Source: Chara braunii (Eukaryota; Streptophyta; Charophyceae; Charales; Characeae). Taken from it: DNA of 64,000 bases. The notes under the pieces were generated by a model. The model did no database searches. It saw nothing but the letters and a program-made list of their open reading frames with translations, and had not been told where the DNA came from. Position 1 is the first letter of the stretch. Every line of letters starts with the position of its first letter. Shown here in pieces: positions 1 through 10,984 of this stretch. Where the stretch lies: assembly GCA_003427395.1 (NCBI GenBank), contig BFEA01000439.1, positions 952,432 to 1,016,431 on the forward strand, written 5' to 3'. The translations under genes and the position numbers were made by a program.

Positions 1-10
1 TTGCCTCGAG

Positions 11-736
11 TCAGCGAATGATCTCAGACATAAACGAATCCTCACGATAGGCTTCCACCAAAGAGCGAGTTACATCGTCCGCAAACCCGAACTCAGTAAT
101 CAGTGCACTAGAGAAATCAGGCCTACGTGATAAGGCATCAACAACTTTATTGTACTCCCCCTTCAGATACTGGGGTTCGAAGTCATACTGTTCAATGACT
201 TCGATCCAACGCTTCAAGGCATCAGAAAGTACTGGCTGGGTTCTCATCCACTTCAGGGTCTGATGATCAGTCTTGACAATGAAGAACCTCACAAGGCATC
301 AGAAAGTATTGGCAGGTAATGTCTCCAATGGGTCAGTGCCTTGAAAATCGCGTAGAGCGCTTTCTCATAAGTGGACTTAGCCAACTTTTGAGACCGCATC
401 TTTTTGGACATTTACTTGACTGGCCCGCATCTTTTTGGACATTTACTTGACTGGCCTCAACTTTGGCCCCTCCTGCTGCTCGAGCACGACACCAATGCCG
501 TATTGGCTGGCATCCGTGGTTACTATGAACCGCTTGTCAGGATCAGGAAGTTTTAAGACCTCATGGTGTGTCAATGCATGCTTCAGATGTCTAAAAGCAG
601 CCTCACACCTTTCTGTCCACTCCCACGGGGTGTCAAGACGAGTTAGGTTAGTCAAAGGGGCGGCCACTATACTATAGTTCTTAACAAAGTTACGGTGGTA
701 GCAAGTCATTCCTAAGAAAGACCTCATCTCAGTCAC
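11..736 (-). pseudogene. G1 RNase H region of gypsy pol (broken)
   Basis: Two minus-strand pieces. 443-736 reads through the end of RT into the RNase H start, with TTDASQYGIGVVLEQ carrying the first catalytic Asp. 11-292 holds the end of RNase H, with the TDHQTLKWM and VVDALSRRPDF signatures typical of Ty3/gypsy. The join between them (about 293-442) is damaged: a segment of about 30 bases ending in GGACATTTACTTGACTGG is directly repeated at roughly 395-455, and a phrase from 217-237 recurs near 296-316. The pieces lie in different frames. The sequence continues off the window toward integrase. Confidence 0.8.
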
Positions 737-739
737 AGA

Positions 740-1571
740 CTAAGGACGTGGCCAGTTACGAATGTTGGCCACCTTCGCGTCATCGGGCTTCAAACCCTCC
801 TCGGAAATCTCATGACCCAAGTACAAGATCCGGGTGCGACCAAACTCGCATTTCTTCCCATTGATCTTGAACTTGTGTTGCCGAAGGAGACTGAGGACTT
901 TGTCTAAGTGCGCAACATGCTCCTCGACAGTTCTACTAAAAATAAGTATGTCATCGAGGTACACGGTGACAAACTTATCCAAGTAGTCATGAAAGATCCG
1001 ATTCATAGCGTGCTGAAAGGTGCCAGGAGCATTGCAGAGGCCAAAAGGCATCACCACAAACTCGTACAGACCGTACCTGGTTTTAAATGCGGTGTGTTGA
1101 TCCTCAGGCCAGAATGCATATTTGATGGTACCCGGACTTCAGATCTATCTTACTGAAGTACCGGCACCCTTGCACTCTATCTAACAATTCATCGATGCGC
1201 GGTAGGGGCTCTTGGTTCTTGACAGTGATGGCATTGAGGCCCCTATAGTCAATGCACATCCTCAAGGTCCCCCCCTTCTTTGGTACAAACAAGACTGGAG
1301 ATCCGTAAGGGAAGACACTCGGCCAGATCCAACCCTTCTCTACGAGTTCCTTGAGTTGCCCCTGAAGCTCATCAAGCTCGCCAGGAGACATCCGATAGAT
1401 CCTACCCTTCGGGATGCTAGACCCTGGGATAATCTCTATTGCGTGGATGACCTCCCTCTCAACATCCCCTTTCGACTCTTCAAATAGATCAGGGTATTTA
1501 GCAACTACTCCGTCTATCTCCGGTGACATTTTCACCAGCTCGTTCGCTGCAGAGACATAGACTAGATACAT
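740..1571 (-). pseudogene. G1 reverse transcriptase of gypsy pol
   Basis: Minus-strand reverse transcriptase in two overlapping frames. 1104-1571 starts in the protease-RT linker and contains the finger motifs [21 protein letters not shown] and [12 protein letters not shown] (first catalytic Asp). 740-1057 carries VVMPFGLCNAPGTFQ-type palm sequence and the catalytic YLDDILIFS box, intact. One frameshift lies near 1060-1110. In an active element this enzyme copies the element RNA into cDNA inside a virus-like particle. Most similar in design to plant chromoviruses of the Tekay/Reina kind, but I cannot place the clade without a tree. Confidence 0.87.
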
Positions 1572-1715
1572 ACCCTCCTCTTGATTTTGCTTATAATAGT
1601 TACAGAACGCGGCCGCTCACATGCATCCGCAGGACTCAATCAGACTACTAGCTTTGAACTTACGTAATCTGGCGGTCCCTCCACCTGGCAAAGTGTGCTT
1701 GACCACTTTTCGGTC

Positions 1716-2050
1716 CTAGTCAAACTGGGGCTGTGCAACAGAGAGGTAGTACATACCTAACAAGATATCCATAAGGAGATCATCGCGCACTAGGAACGAA
1801 ACGCGATGTCTCAGTTCCCCTCCCGCGTACGGAAAACAATACTCAATGTTCTGAAGGTAGTCGTGGACTACCATGTGTTGTTTGTTGGCACAGGTCGACT
1901 TCACAAGTCTACTCCATAGGTCGACTCAGGCGCTGCACTTGCCCCTGTAAGTGCAGCCTCTCAACGCACGTGCGACTAATGAAGTTCCTAGTCGAGCAAG
2001 TGTCATAATAGGCCCCGGCCTTACGGTCGTCGATGACTACCTCGCCGACA
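1716..2050 (-). pseudogene. G1 retropepsin-like aspartic protease remnant
   Basis: Reading 2050 to 1716 on the minus strand gives an aspartic protease remnant: the active-site stretch reads YYDTCSTRNFIS where family members have D-S/T-G-A/S-T-N-FIS, followed by the second half ending in the DILLGMYYLS flap-distal motif (1716-1904). The expected Gly after the Asp-Thr is Cys, and the reading frame changes between the two halves. It would cut the Gag-Pol polyprotein. Order gag-protease-RT supports the call. Confidence 0.65.
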
Positions 2051-2280
2051 AACATCTCACTCCTAGGGGCTTTTGCCAATGCTGCCCAAGAAGCTAGCGG
2101 GTCTGATTTGGACCACTCCTCCTCTAGCTCCTCTTAAGGACTCAAACACATTCATCAAACAGACGCTCGATGGGTCTGAATGTGTTTGTGGGACGACGAT
2201 GGAGTCAGTAGCGTGGGCCATCTCTGGAGATGGTGAGGGTGTGTCCACCACCTCGACCCTAGCAGGAACAACTACTATTC

Positions 2281-4233
2281 CTACTGGCCCGACGCGTTTC
2301 CCGGAGCAGTGCCAGAACTGCTGGCCACATTGCTACCAACGGGAGTGGAGGATCCCAACGCCTGCCCCATCGTAGGCGGGATATACCCGGTCACCTTCTT
2401 ATTACGACACTTGAACTGATTGTGGCCATATTGGCCACAACGAATGCAAGCTTGCCAGCTGTGCCGGTCTCTCCACACGTCCTCAGTTAGACCCGCTTTC
2501 TCCCATGGAGGAGCGTTGGGGTCAACTTGACTCCTAGACCGGGAGCCTCCACGGCGTTTGGACTGAGGCAGCGACTACTCCACCCCCTGAAGCCTCTACG
2601 CTTTCTACCTCTGAACCCACTCCCGCCTGGAAATCATCATCCAACTCAATGGTAGAACCATCGTTGTCAACGAACATAATGCGCCCCTTTGCTTTCCGGT
2701 TGGGAGGCAGTGACTTTTTCCTACCATCCGTCGTGGGTGTCTGTCCATGCCCTATCTTTGCCTCCAGGTCTAGGGCCTTCTTGCTAAACGAGGGGAAGTT
2801 GCGCATGTTGATGTTGGCCTCACCTGCCAACTGATGCCTGAGAGGCATAGGAAAACATCTCAGGTAGGAGGTGAGTAAAACCAAGGGGTCATAGCGCACT
2901 CCAGGGACACAGATCAGACGCTATACTGCGTTGGTGGCCTCTCTTACTGACTTAAAATGCTCGTTGTGCAAAGTCAGCATCGCGTCAATGGCCTTTTGAG
3001 CCTCCTGAGGATCATGCCACCTGTCTTCACCATCTTGAGGAAGTCCTCTAGTTTTTGGTTGATTGCCCAAGCGCGGAAGTCGTGACCGTATCCCTGCAAC
3101 TGCACTAAACCACTCAACCATCTTGCTGCACTCCCCTCTAGATAGGAGGCAGCCACAAGCACTTCCTCGTGTGGCAAGGTAAGTTTACACTTGACATAGA
3201 CTGGCACTGACCTCAACCATGTGTCAAGGTCTTCGCCCCTCTTATCCCCTGTGAAGGGTTTTGGAGCAGCGATGACCGTCTTTGGAACCCACCGACTTTG
3301 TCCCGGTACCTGTACCATTCCCGGCTGTGGACCCAGAGGCGCAGGCTGCTGCACTAGCTGCTGCTGGGGCTGTGTACCGTGCGGTTGTGCAGACTGCGAG
3401 ACAACAGGCTGCCTGCTCACGGCAACCTGCGATGGAGGTTGGGAAAACACTGTCTGTACAGGAATCTGTACACTAGGACCTGCTGAGAACTCGCCTGTTA
3501 AAGGCATACCCAGGGAAACGGGTTGTTCCGATGCTGGAGCTGTATATGGGGATACCCTAGTCACCGGGGGGACAAAAGGAGGAGGATGTACAATGGGCCA
3601 GACACCGGGCCCGGACGACGATGGTGCCGCTTGCGCTCACCCGACCAACACGGCCAGACTCTGCTGGATGTCCTGTAAGATCGTCGTCTGGTGATCTTGC
3701 ATCTCTACCACACCTAGCAAGACCGCCCTTAGGGTCCTCACATCATCATCCAACTCTGGTGGGTCCATCTCCTCTACCTCGCTAATATCCGCTTGTCTCC
3801 GCTGCATCCTGGCTCTTCTTCTAATCATTCTTTCCTTCCCTGACTTAATCTCTCCCAAAGCCTGCTGTAGTTGTGCCTCGCGATCAGCAGCTCACTGTAT
3901 GGCGACCTCTTCGGGAGTCATCACTAATGGTTGGCTTGCCATCACGCCAGTGGACTGACTCTGGGTCTGTGCGGCCGTCGACCCTACAGACCCTGAACTG
4001 CTAGCCTGAGAGCTTTGCTGCGCACCAGTAGCTATGGCTGTTGAAGTAGCGGCCTCACTCACGAATGCCCTGCTTGCCTCTGCTGCCGTAGCCCTCCGCT
4101 GCTGCTGCTGTCTCTCTCTCTGCTTACAGAACAAGTATCTGTCGCCCTCTGGTCCTAACACCAAGTGGGCTATCGGGCGTCTTGCCGATCGCAAGATCCT
4201 ATCGTCCGGTTTTGGGACCTCCCTGTCACTCAT
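2281..4233 (-). pseudogene. G1 gag (capsid and zinc knuckle), disrupted
   Basis: The start at 4233 (MSDREVPKPDDRILRS) is supported by the matching start of G2 gag at 34179. Pieces in order: N-terminal Gln/Ala-rich arm (3892-4233), basic coiled-coil-like part (3637-3858), Pro/Gln-rich linker and capsid start (2974-3564, WVPKTVIAAPKPFTGDKRGE and the DTWL motif), capsid remainder (2534-3121), and a CCHC zinc knuckle CIRCGQYGHNQFKC (2281-2478). An in-frame stop at 3892-3894 and several frameshifts break it. Gag forms the particle and the knuckle binds element RNA. Confidence 0.85.
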
Positions 4234-4415
4234 AAGCTACAACACTGTACTCTGCCCGCACTAGGACACTCTCGATGCCTACCGCAGCATGATGTACATA
4301 CCGATTTTAAATAATTGGTGGTTGTGTCAGAGACTAAACATTTGGGTCCAACAGGTAAGTTCAGATTCCTACAAACAAAACTACTTTGACTTTGACTAGT
4401 TCGCAAACAGAAAGC

Positions 4416-5310
4416 ACAATGGGGATTTGCGTTTCAGAACCTACAAAGACTTCAGGGCGTTTGGACCGACCAAGGCAAATTACGCTACGGTTGCAAATAC
4501 GATCCTTCGTATTTCCAGAAATTCGAATAACCTAGGGGTAACCTTCCTTAATGTGCTTATGTTGATTGAGGAGTTAGTGAAGCTCGAATACCCTTGCAGG
4601 GTGGTGGCCGCGGGACTTGAATGGATGGGTAGGAGCTGTCTCTTATACACATCTAGATGTGTATAAGAGACAGCCCTACCACCTTTTGGAAAAAAATGGT
4701 CACTATCGCCCGCGCATGGCTAGGTGAAAAGGAGCATTGAGAGCTGAATACGGGAAGATAGTGAAGGTGACAGACAATTGGATGCTGGTGGCTTGGAGAT
4801 TCTGAGTAAACTACTGCACGTGACACTGAGGCAGTAAGGCCAAAACGTGAAGAAAGGCAGGAACAGGATCCGCCGAAAGTAGGTGACTTAAGAGTTTATG
4901 TTTTCGATGAGCCCGGACGAGATACCGAAAAGGAGGTGAAGTTTAAAAAGGGTCCAAACATGACTGAGGGACCGTGTGAAGCGGGAAGTTACTGCCAAAC
5001 GTGGCATTCGGATCAATGAATGTGGACTAGGACGGGCACTCCTGAGCTGGGCGTGAAGGCCGGAGTACAGACCAGTGTGGTCTGCGAATTCCCGCCTTAG
5101 AACACAGTCCGAGCGAGTAGGGTCAGAAAAAGAGTATAAATAAAGTATGAAGAGTAGAATGATCCTCAACTTGAGTGACGTATGAGTGGAAGGGTTGAGA
5201 ATCCCTGATGGTGTTATGTCAGGGTGGAAGGTGAAGGAGTTGGTGACGTCATGATAATAAAGCGCACATCATCTTCTTCTTGATGAATTTTCGTGTTTAT
5301 CATATTCTGA
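4416..5310 (+). repeat. PLE upstream partial copy (pLTR), 5'-truncated
   Basis: This stretch matches the 3' end of the downstream PLE copy (10100-10984) almost throughout: the C-terminal RT coding piece (4427-4635), then about 640 bases of 3' UTR ending with a TGATAATAAAGC run and ATCATATTCTGA. The downstream copy lacks about 33 bases present here near 4455-4487 (coding for AFGPTKANYA). An adapter artefact interrupts it at 4636-4673. Confidence 0.85.
4636..4673. other. Nextera mate-pair junction adapter (artefact)
   Basis: The 38 bases are two head-to-head 19-base Tn5 mosaic ends (the right half reads AGATGTGTATAAGAGACAG), the exact junction left by Nextera mate-pair circularisation. In the sister copy at about 10345 the same place reads AGGAGAGATCCCCTACC without it. 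It is a library artefact, not biology. Confidence 0.97.
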
Positions 5311-6022
5311 TTACATACAACCTCAGGTTTGACGTCGCCATGGCTTGGGAACGAGCCTGAGGTGCCGAATCTCACGTGTGGGATCGTGCGTACGGGTTTT
5401 CATTTATGTTTCACTTATGTTTCACTTATGTTTTCATTTACATTTCATTTATGTTTCCTTTATGTTTCCTTTATGTTTCTTCACGTTTCTTCATGTTTTT
5501 TGGGGTTTTTATGTTGTCATATTCGGCGATTGGGCTCATTATTATAAAATTTTCCCAATTGGAAACGATTGTCCTGTCTTGATCAGTATTAGTTCCGTCA
5601 CCGGGTTTTATCGCTCGTACGGAAGGATCTGGTGCGAAGTCACCTTTGTGTTGGTGTTGCAAGTAGTTGGGTGGTGGTGATCGTCCACTGAAGTGTCGCC
5701 GTGTCGGTGGGTCGTGCATGACAAGTACGACGGGAGAAGTGACAATTATGTTTGTAGCGCGCGCAACGGTATGAACGGGTGAGTGAGGAAGTCGGAAGCG
5801 GTGTGTTTTACACTCGTGTATCGGGGAAATATGCGTAGTGCTGCTCGAGAGGGTGGAGTATAACAGAAAGAAAAGACGTGTGAAGTGGGAATTTGCGAGC
5901 AAGTTGAGTGATTGATGCTTAGGGCATCGAGTTGGGTGATTGATACGAGGAACAGGGACCGGAAGGTTGCGTAGAGTGTTGGGATTGGCGAAGTACTGTT
6001 GGTGCTATAGTTGCTCAGACGT
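5311..6022 (+). other. PLE 5' untranslated region with degenerate ATGTTTC repeats
   Basis: Non-coding leader between the pLTR end and the first usable ATG at 6023. It contains a T-rich array of about ten variants of the word TTTATGTTTC(A/C)CT between 5397 and 5505. I see no hammerhead core here, although some PLEs carry one in the pLTR. Confidence 0.6.
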
Positions 6023-7513
6023 ATGTACGGGCGGAATAGGAGAGGGGTATCGCGGAGGGGACGCTGGTCCAACTGTGGGCCGTATTGGTCCAACATGAGT
6101 GGCGGTAATGGTCAAGCGAGTGGGCAGTACAACCCACCACCACCTGGAGTGTATGGGCCAGGTGCGCAGCATCCGATGGTGATGAATCAAGCGGTTGCGC
6201 CATCCTCAAACTTGGGAGCTGGAAGTAGCGGAGCTGCCTATCAAGCGCAGCAACCAGTTGGACCCTGGAATGCGCAGGCATGGCTAGGACCCTAGCAGAT
6301 GGCAGGGCCATGGATGATGCCCCCTGGGCAACCAATGCCGATTGTACAAGCCGCTCAACCGATAGTGGCGCGACCGCCCGCTGTAGTGCATCCTCAAGCC
6401 ATGCCGGCAGTACCGCCGGCGAGCAATTATCAGCACCAGCAAGCAAGTAATCAGTATGGCTCGTCCGCTGGTGAGAACCCGTCTTCGAATTCGGGGAAAG
6501 GGCCGGCTGCGAATGCGTTTCCCGGGCCGGGGAACCGTGCCTATTTCACCAAGGAATACATGGACATACTAGAAGACATAAAGTCGACGAAGGTGCTGGA
6601 GGAGGCGAAGAGGAGGATTGCTAGTAACAGGTGAAGTGTGGGGATCCATATCGCTGGGATCTTCGATGAGAGCCGCATATCTGAGGGGCGTACCGGTGAC
6701 AAGAGCGAGGAGATGAAGGCGTGGGTTTCTTCAACTCTGGGGGACTCGTTAAAACTGATTACTAAGAAATTAGAGGAAGTGGATGCGAAAGCGGAGGTTA
6801 CGGCCGCAGAAAAGGAAGAGCTTGCGAGGTTACAAATGGAGAAGGTGGCATTGGAAAAAGTTGTTCTTAATAGGGGAAAGGAGACGAGTAGTGAGAAGCG
6901 AAAGCGGGCCATGGCTGCGCCGGTAGCTCTGGCTGTTGCCGCTGCTGCAGTTACCCCGAAGACAATTGTTGCGAAGACACGGTCGCGGGGAAGTTCTAAA
7001 TCAAGGACACGAAGAGTGGAGATCTCGTCCGACGACGAATGTGAGGTTGATGGTGTTAGAGAGAACCTGGCGCTAAAAATGGAGAAGAGTAGTGATCTAT
7101 CGGAAGTGAAGAAGCTGTTGTCCGAGCTCGTTCAAGGCCTCGCGGATCAGAAGGGTAAGCAGCGCGCCATGACCCCAGAGACTGGGCGTGAGCCGGAGCC
7201 TGAGCCCGAAGATCCTGAAGACATTGATCTTGCGCAGAAGTTCCAAAGCGAGGAGGCAGAAGCAGATGAGGACGGCCTCGCCGCGTATATGAAGATGAGG
7301 CAGGATTTCTATATGTCCCTGCACTTTTCGCGAGTGCAGGAGCTCTGTAAGCAGAAGGGGGTACATTATGTTCGTAAGGATACAGGCTCTTGGGAAGTTG
7401 CGTGCGTAGACTTGCAGGAATATGTGGATCAGCTGAAGAATGTAGCCTCGAAGATCACTGTCGAGCCGTCACGGAACCAAGATAATGCAGATCTGAGTGA
7501 TGCCGCTGATTAG
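6023..7513 (+). pseudogene. PLE N-terminal region: Gly/Pro/Gln-rich, coiled coil, basic and acidic stretches
   Basis: One frame runs from ATG 6023 to 7513, interrupted only by in-frame TAG (6293-6295) and TGA (6632-6634). The first 170 codons are Gly/Pro/Gln/Ala-rich and probably disordered. Codons from about 6700 to 6890 form a Lys/Glu/Leu-rich likely coiled coil, followed by a basic Ser/Arg patch and an acidic Glu/Pro stretch (7180-7260). A compact segment at 7290-7440 (SRVQELCKQKGVHYVRKD) looks SAP-like, only tentatively. The same frame continues past the TAG at 7511 into the GIY-YIG domain, so it was probably one ORF. I recognise no catalytic function in this part. Confidence 0.65.
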
Positions 7514-8140
7514 CAGCATGGTAGCTTGTGCTCCTTGAGAAGGGCGGTGAACAGGATCGTTAAGCTGAAGGACTGTTTGGATGGCACCTGGACTCCTGTA
7601 CTAGACCAGATTCATATATTGATCATCCTATTGGCCTGCGTGCAGGGGGATATTGCGTGGGGTAAGGCGTATGTACGGTTCTGGCTGCGGATGTCCCAGC
7701 CGGAGTGGAACTGTCTGTTGAATGGTGGTTGTTGTGTCTATACTATTATGTCCTTGAGTTATAAGCTTGTCTATGTGGGTAAGACGGTACGATCGCTAAA
7801 AGAGAGGTGGCGGGAGCAGTGTCGTGCTGCAGCAGGTAGTAGTAAACAGTGCGTACACACATGGTTGAAAAAAGCTGGATTGCAACATTATGTTCCTATT
7901 CCGGTCTGGTTCGGGGAACAACGTGCTATTGAACGGATGGAGACTAAGATTATTAAGAGTCATAACCCTGGGCTTAATTCGAAAGGACGTGGGCGGAGAA
8001 AAAAGCCACGCAATAGTCGGGGTGGAAGGCGGGCTGTTGGATGTAGGATGTCTCCTAGTGATGTTACCGAACCCCTATTCTTTGACTGTGCTGCTGTTAA
8101 CGCGAGGCAGGAACCGGACTTAGATTTCTTAAACTTCTAG
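7514..8140 (+). pseudogene. PLE GIY-YIG endonuclease domain
   Basis: In the same frame as the upstream part and ending at TAG 8138-8140. The core reads CCVYTIM followed by LVYVGKT (the GIY...YIG pair, here VYT...YVG), then SLKERWREQC with the conserved Arg, HTWLKKAG, and ERMETKIIKSHNPGLNSKGRG with the catalytic Glu and terminal Asn. In PLEs this single-strand nuclease nicks the target to prime reverse transcription. It lies upstream of RT here, whereas classical Penelope has it downstream. The Lys/Arg-rich tail may be a linker. Catalytic residues look intact, but no upstream start codon in this piece is clear and downstream frames are broken. Confidence 0.8.
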
Positions 8141-8166
8141 GAAAAAGTAAAATTAAGGGTGCGACC

Positions 8167-8487
8167 TTGATTTCTAATAACGCCGGTGGCCAATGGGTAA
8201 AAGCATGGAGGTTGGTCAAACTGCTGTTTGGTGCATCTAAGATTGAGCTCAATGGGAAAAAGTTGTTGCTTAGGGATAAAAAGGGCTTGATTGAGGGGGG
8301 TGGGAGTTGGTCGGTTACTGGATTGTGCATAACTAAGACCAGGACTGAGCAGGATAGGGCGAAACTTATCGCTCTGCTCCGAGCACCCTGGAAAAGAAAG
8401 GAGTTGTATGTACACTCTTTGGAAGAGCTAATTAAACTGAACAGTAGCGTAAAGACCATAGGTCAGAAGAGGGCCGACAAATTCTAA
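8167..8487 (+). pseudogene. PLE linker region between GIY-YIG and RT
   Basis: A 106-codon open stretch, in a different frame from both neighbours, with basic and Leu-rich composition (WVKAWRLVKLLFGASKIELN). It most likely belongs to the interdomain region of the same PLE polyprotein, separated from 8140 and 8636 by frameshifts. I recognise no domain. Confidence 0.5.
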
Positions 8488-8635
8488 GGGGAATTCTTAC
8501 TGGGTATGTAAGAGAAGGTTTGGTATTAATCCAAGGATGAACATCACGGTAAAATTGCTGACATCACTGTGGATGAGAGGAAAGTGGAGGTGTCTGTTAA
8601 GAATTGGATAAAAGAGAAAGTGTCACCGACATCTC

Positions 8636-10104
8636 TTGCTGACTTATGCAGGAAGGATGAGGACCGTGTGGCTGAAAGCCCGCTTGGTCGGTGACCTTCT
8701 GCATAATCAGAAATCTTTTGCGCAGGCACGGGTTTTTGAGTGTGCATGCACTGGTTTCAACTTGCTTAGACAAAATGGGCATGTCGCGGTCAAATTGAGT
8801 GAAGTTGGCGATATTCACCCTTTTTTATTTAATGCAAAAAACGTTCCTTTTCTTGGATCTTCTGCCAGTAAGGGGATGGTAAGGCGAGCCTGTAATGATG
8901 CATTGGATGGCCTACGGGTCGCAGGCATAGTATCTGAGGAAGTGCGGGTTGACTGGTTGGCTGTTGCACGACTTGGAGAGACCCGGCACGCTGAGTGTGT
9001 TCTCAACGAATATGTGATCAGAGTGGGGCAAGCACTTGAAGGTCTGGTCCTGTCCCCACTGGATCGGAAAACAAGTGAGACATGGGTGGAGTGTCCAATC
9101 CTCTATGAGGAAGGGCTAAGTAAGATGTACCTGTGTAATGAGAGCAGGTTCCAAATGCACCGGATGAAGTTGTGGGAAAATGCAGAGATAAATACAAAAA
9201 GGTCGGGGTTGATAAAGTAGCCACCTGGGATCAGCTAGGTGAGCTGCAGTTTGCCTATGTTATCTCCAAAGAGAAGGACAAGCTAAAAAAACGTTTAATT
9301 GTCCCATCTTTCGCTAGTCCGTTCCGCGCAGCATCGGGACTACTCTCGATTGCGTTGAATGGATTGATCAAGCGGATAAAGGTACCACACTTCAATGTTC
9401 GCACCATTGGTGACCTCAAGAGTGAGATCGACAGGATTAACGAACTTACTGCTACGACGGGTTTGGACTTCGAAGTCCGCACTTATGACATTAAGGAGAT
9501 GTTTACGCAACTGCCGCACGAGAAAATTAGCAAAGTGGTGCAATGGATGGTTGACGTATTTCAGAAGAAGGGGCTGAAATGGATTCGGGTGAACACCTGT
9601 AAGAATCTAGTGACGTTTGGAAAATCACATGGTGAAGCAGGCGGGAAGTCGGTTAGACTAAGTAAACTGGTTGCTTTAACTGACTTCCAGCTAGAAAATA
9701 CTTTTTTTCGGGTCTGCGGAACGGTTCTGAGGCAGAAGCGGGGCATACCGATGAGTGGAAGGGCTAGCCCCCCGTTGGCCTGTGTGATGTGTATGTTATC
9801 TGAATACAAGCTCCTGATCTCATTAGGTGCAGATGCTAGGTTTATCACCGGGAAAAGGTACATTGATGACCTGCTGGTTGTATCTTTTTTCGACAAGCGC
9901 GACCCCGAAGGTGTCAATAAGGCAAGAGAACGTTTTGACCGGGTGACACAGGGCTATCCGAAGGGGCTACAACTTGAAAGAACTGACACAGGGAATGGGG
10001 TGTTGGATTTTTTGGAGTCCAGATTGCTTGTGGGGAATAAACCCATGAGCATGATAATGGCGCATAAGTTAAGAATTCGGACTCAATTTGGGGGTCTAGG
10101 GATT
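8636..10104 (+). pseudogene. PLE reverse transcriptase
   Basis: Two overlapping frames (8636-9220 and 9172-10104). The first holds the PLE-type N-terminal RT region with LVLSPLDRKTSETW and CPILYEEGLSKMY. The second holds AYVISKEKDKLKKRLIVPSF (finger), TYDIKEMFTQLPHEKI (first catalytic Asp), RGIPMSGRASPPLACVM (motif B) and RYIDDLLVVSF (catalytic YIDD), all intact. RTs of this group are the relatives of telomerase. The frames must be joined by a shift near 9172-9220. The end is deleted by about 33 bases relative to the pLTR copy, then runs into the adapter artefact. Confidence 0.85.
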
Positions 10105-10984
10105 TGCGTTTCAGAACCTACAAAGACTTCTACGGTTGCAAATACGATCCTTCGTATTTCCATAAATTCGAATAACCTAGGGGTAACCTTCCTTAATGTT
10201 GTCTCTTATACACATCTAGATGTGTATAAGAGACAGACCTAGGGGTAACCTTCCTTAATGTGCTCACGCTGATTGAGGAGTTAGTGAAGCTCGAATACCC
10301 TGGCAGAGTGGTGGTCGTGGGACTTGAATGGATGGGTAGGAGAGATCCCCTACCACCTTTTGGAAAAAAATGGTCACTATCGCCCGNNCATGGCTAGGTG
10401 AAAAGGAGCATTGAGCGCTGAATACGGGAAGATAGCGAAGGTGACAGACAATCGGATGTTGGTGGCTTGGAGATTTTGAGTAAACTACTGCACGTGACAC
10501 TGAGGCAGTAAAGCCAAAACGTGAAGAAAGGTGGGAACAGGATCCGCCGAAAGTAGGTGACGTAAGAGTTTATTTTTTCGATGAACCCGGACGAAATACC
10601 GGAAAGGAGGTGAAGTTTAAAAAGGGTCCAAACATGACTGAGGGACCAGTTGAAGCGGGAAGTTACTGCCAAACGTGGCATTCATATCAATGAATGTGGA
10701 CTAGGACAGACACTACTGAGTTGGGCGTGAAGGCCGGAGTACAGGCCAATGTGGTCTGCGAATTCCCGCCTTAGAACGCAGTCCGAGCGAGTAGGGTCGG
10801 AAAAAGAGTATAAATAACGTAGGAAGAGTAGAATGGTCCTCAACTTGAGTGACGTATGAGTGGAAGGGTTGAGAATCCCTGATGGTGTTATGTCAGGGTG
10901 GGCGGTGAAGGAGTTGGTGACATCATGATAATAAAGCTCACATCATCTTCTTCTTGATGAATTTTCGTGTTTATCATATTCTGA
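10105..10984 (+). repeat. PLE 3' end, second copy of the pLTR sequence
   Basis: This matches 4427-5310: C-terminal RT codons, then a 3' UTR ending in ATCATATTCTGA. A 24-base phrase beginning ACCTAGGGGTAACC is duplicated on both sides of the adapter at 10200-10236, and two N occur at 10387-10388, so local assembly is unreliable. Confidence 0.85.
10200..10236. other. Nextera mate-pair junction adapter (artefact)
   Basis: 37 of the 38 adapter bases, flanked by a direct repeat of genomic sequence (10175-10199 and 10237-10260). It translates to the SYTHLDVYKRQ string known from contaminated protein predictions. Confidence 0.97.

Larger units (their letters stand above)
4416..10984 (+). mobile_element. 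Penelope-like element with N-terminal GIY-YIG (Chlamys/Naiad-like) and pLTR arrangement
   Basis: A partial upstream copy (4416-5310) is followed directly by a fuller copy (5311-10984) in the same orientation, and both end at the same words (ATCATATTCTGA at 5310 and 10984). Partial tandem copies, or pseudo-LTRs, are a hallmark of PLEs. The coding region has a Pro/Gln-rich and coiled-coil N-terminus, a GIY-YIG nuclease, then a reverse transcriptase with a YIDD box. GIY-YIG ahead of RT is the permuted order described for the Chlamys and Naiad PLE groups. It lies inside gypsy G1. All ORFs are broken, and two sequencing-adapter junctions lie within it. Confidence 0.8.

Noticed and set aside
3221-3694. 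Plus-strand Cys/Gly-rich ORFs over the G1 gag region
   Set aside because: They are antisense shadows of the Gln/Pro-rich gag linker on the minus strand.
4636-4673. A natural 19-bp inverted-repeat element or Tn5 insertion
   Set aside because: The exact head-to-head mosaic-end junction and its recurrence in unrelated contexts fit a library adapter, and the sister copy lacks it.
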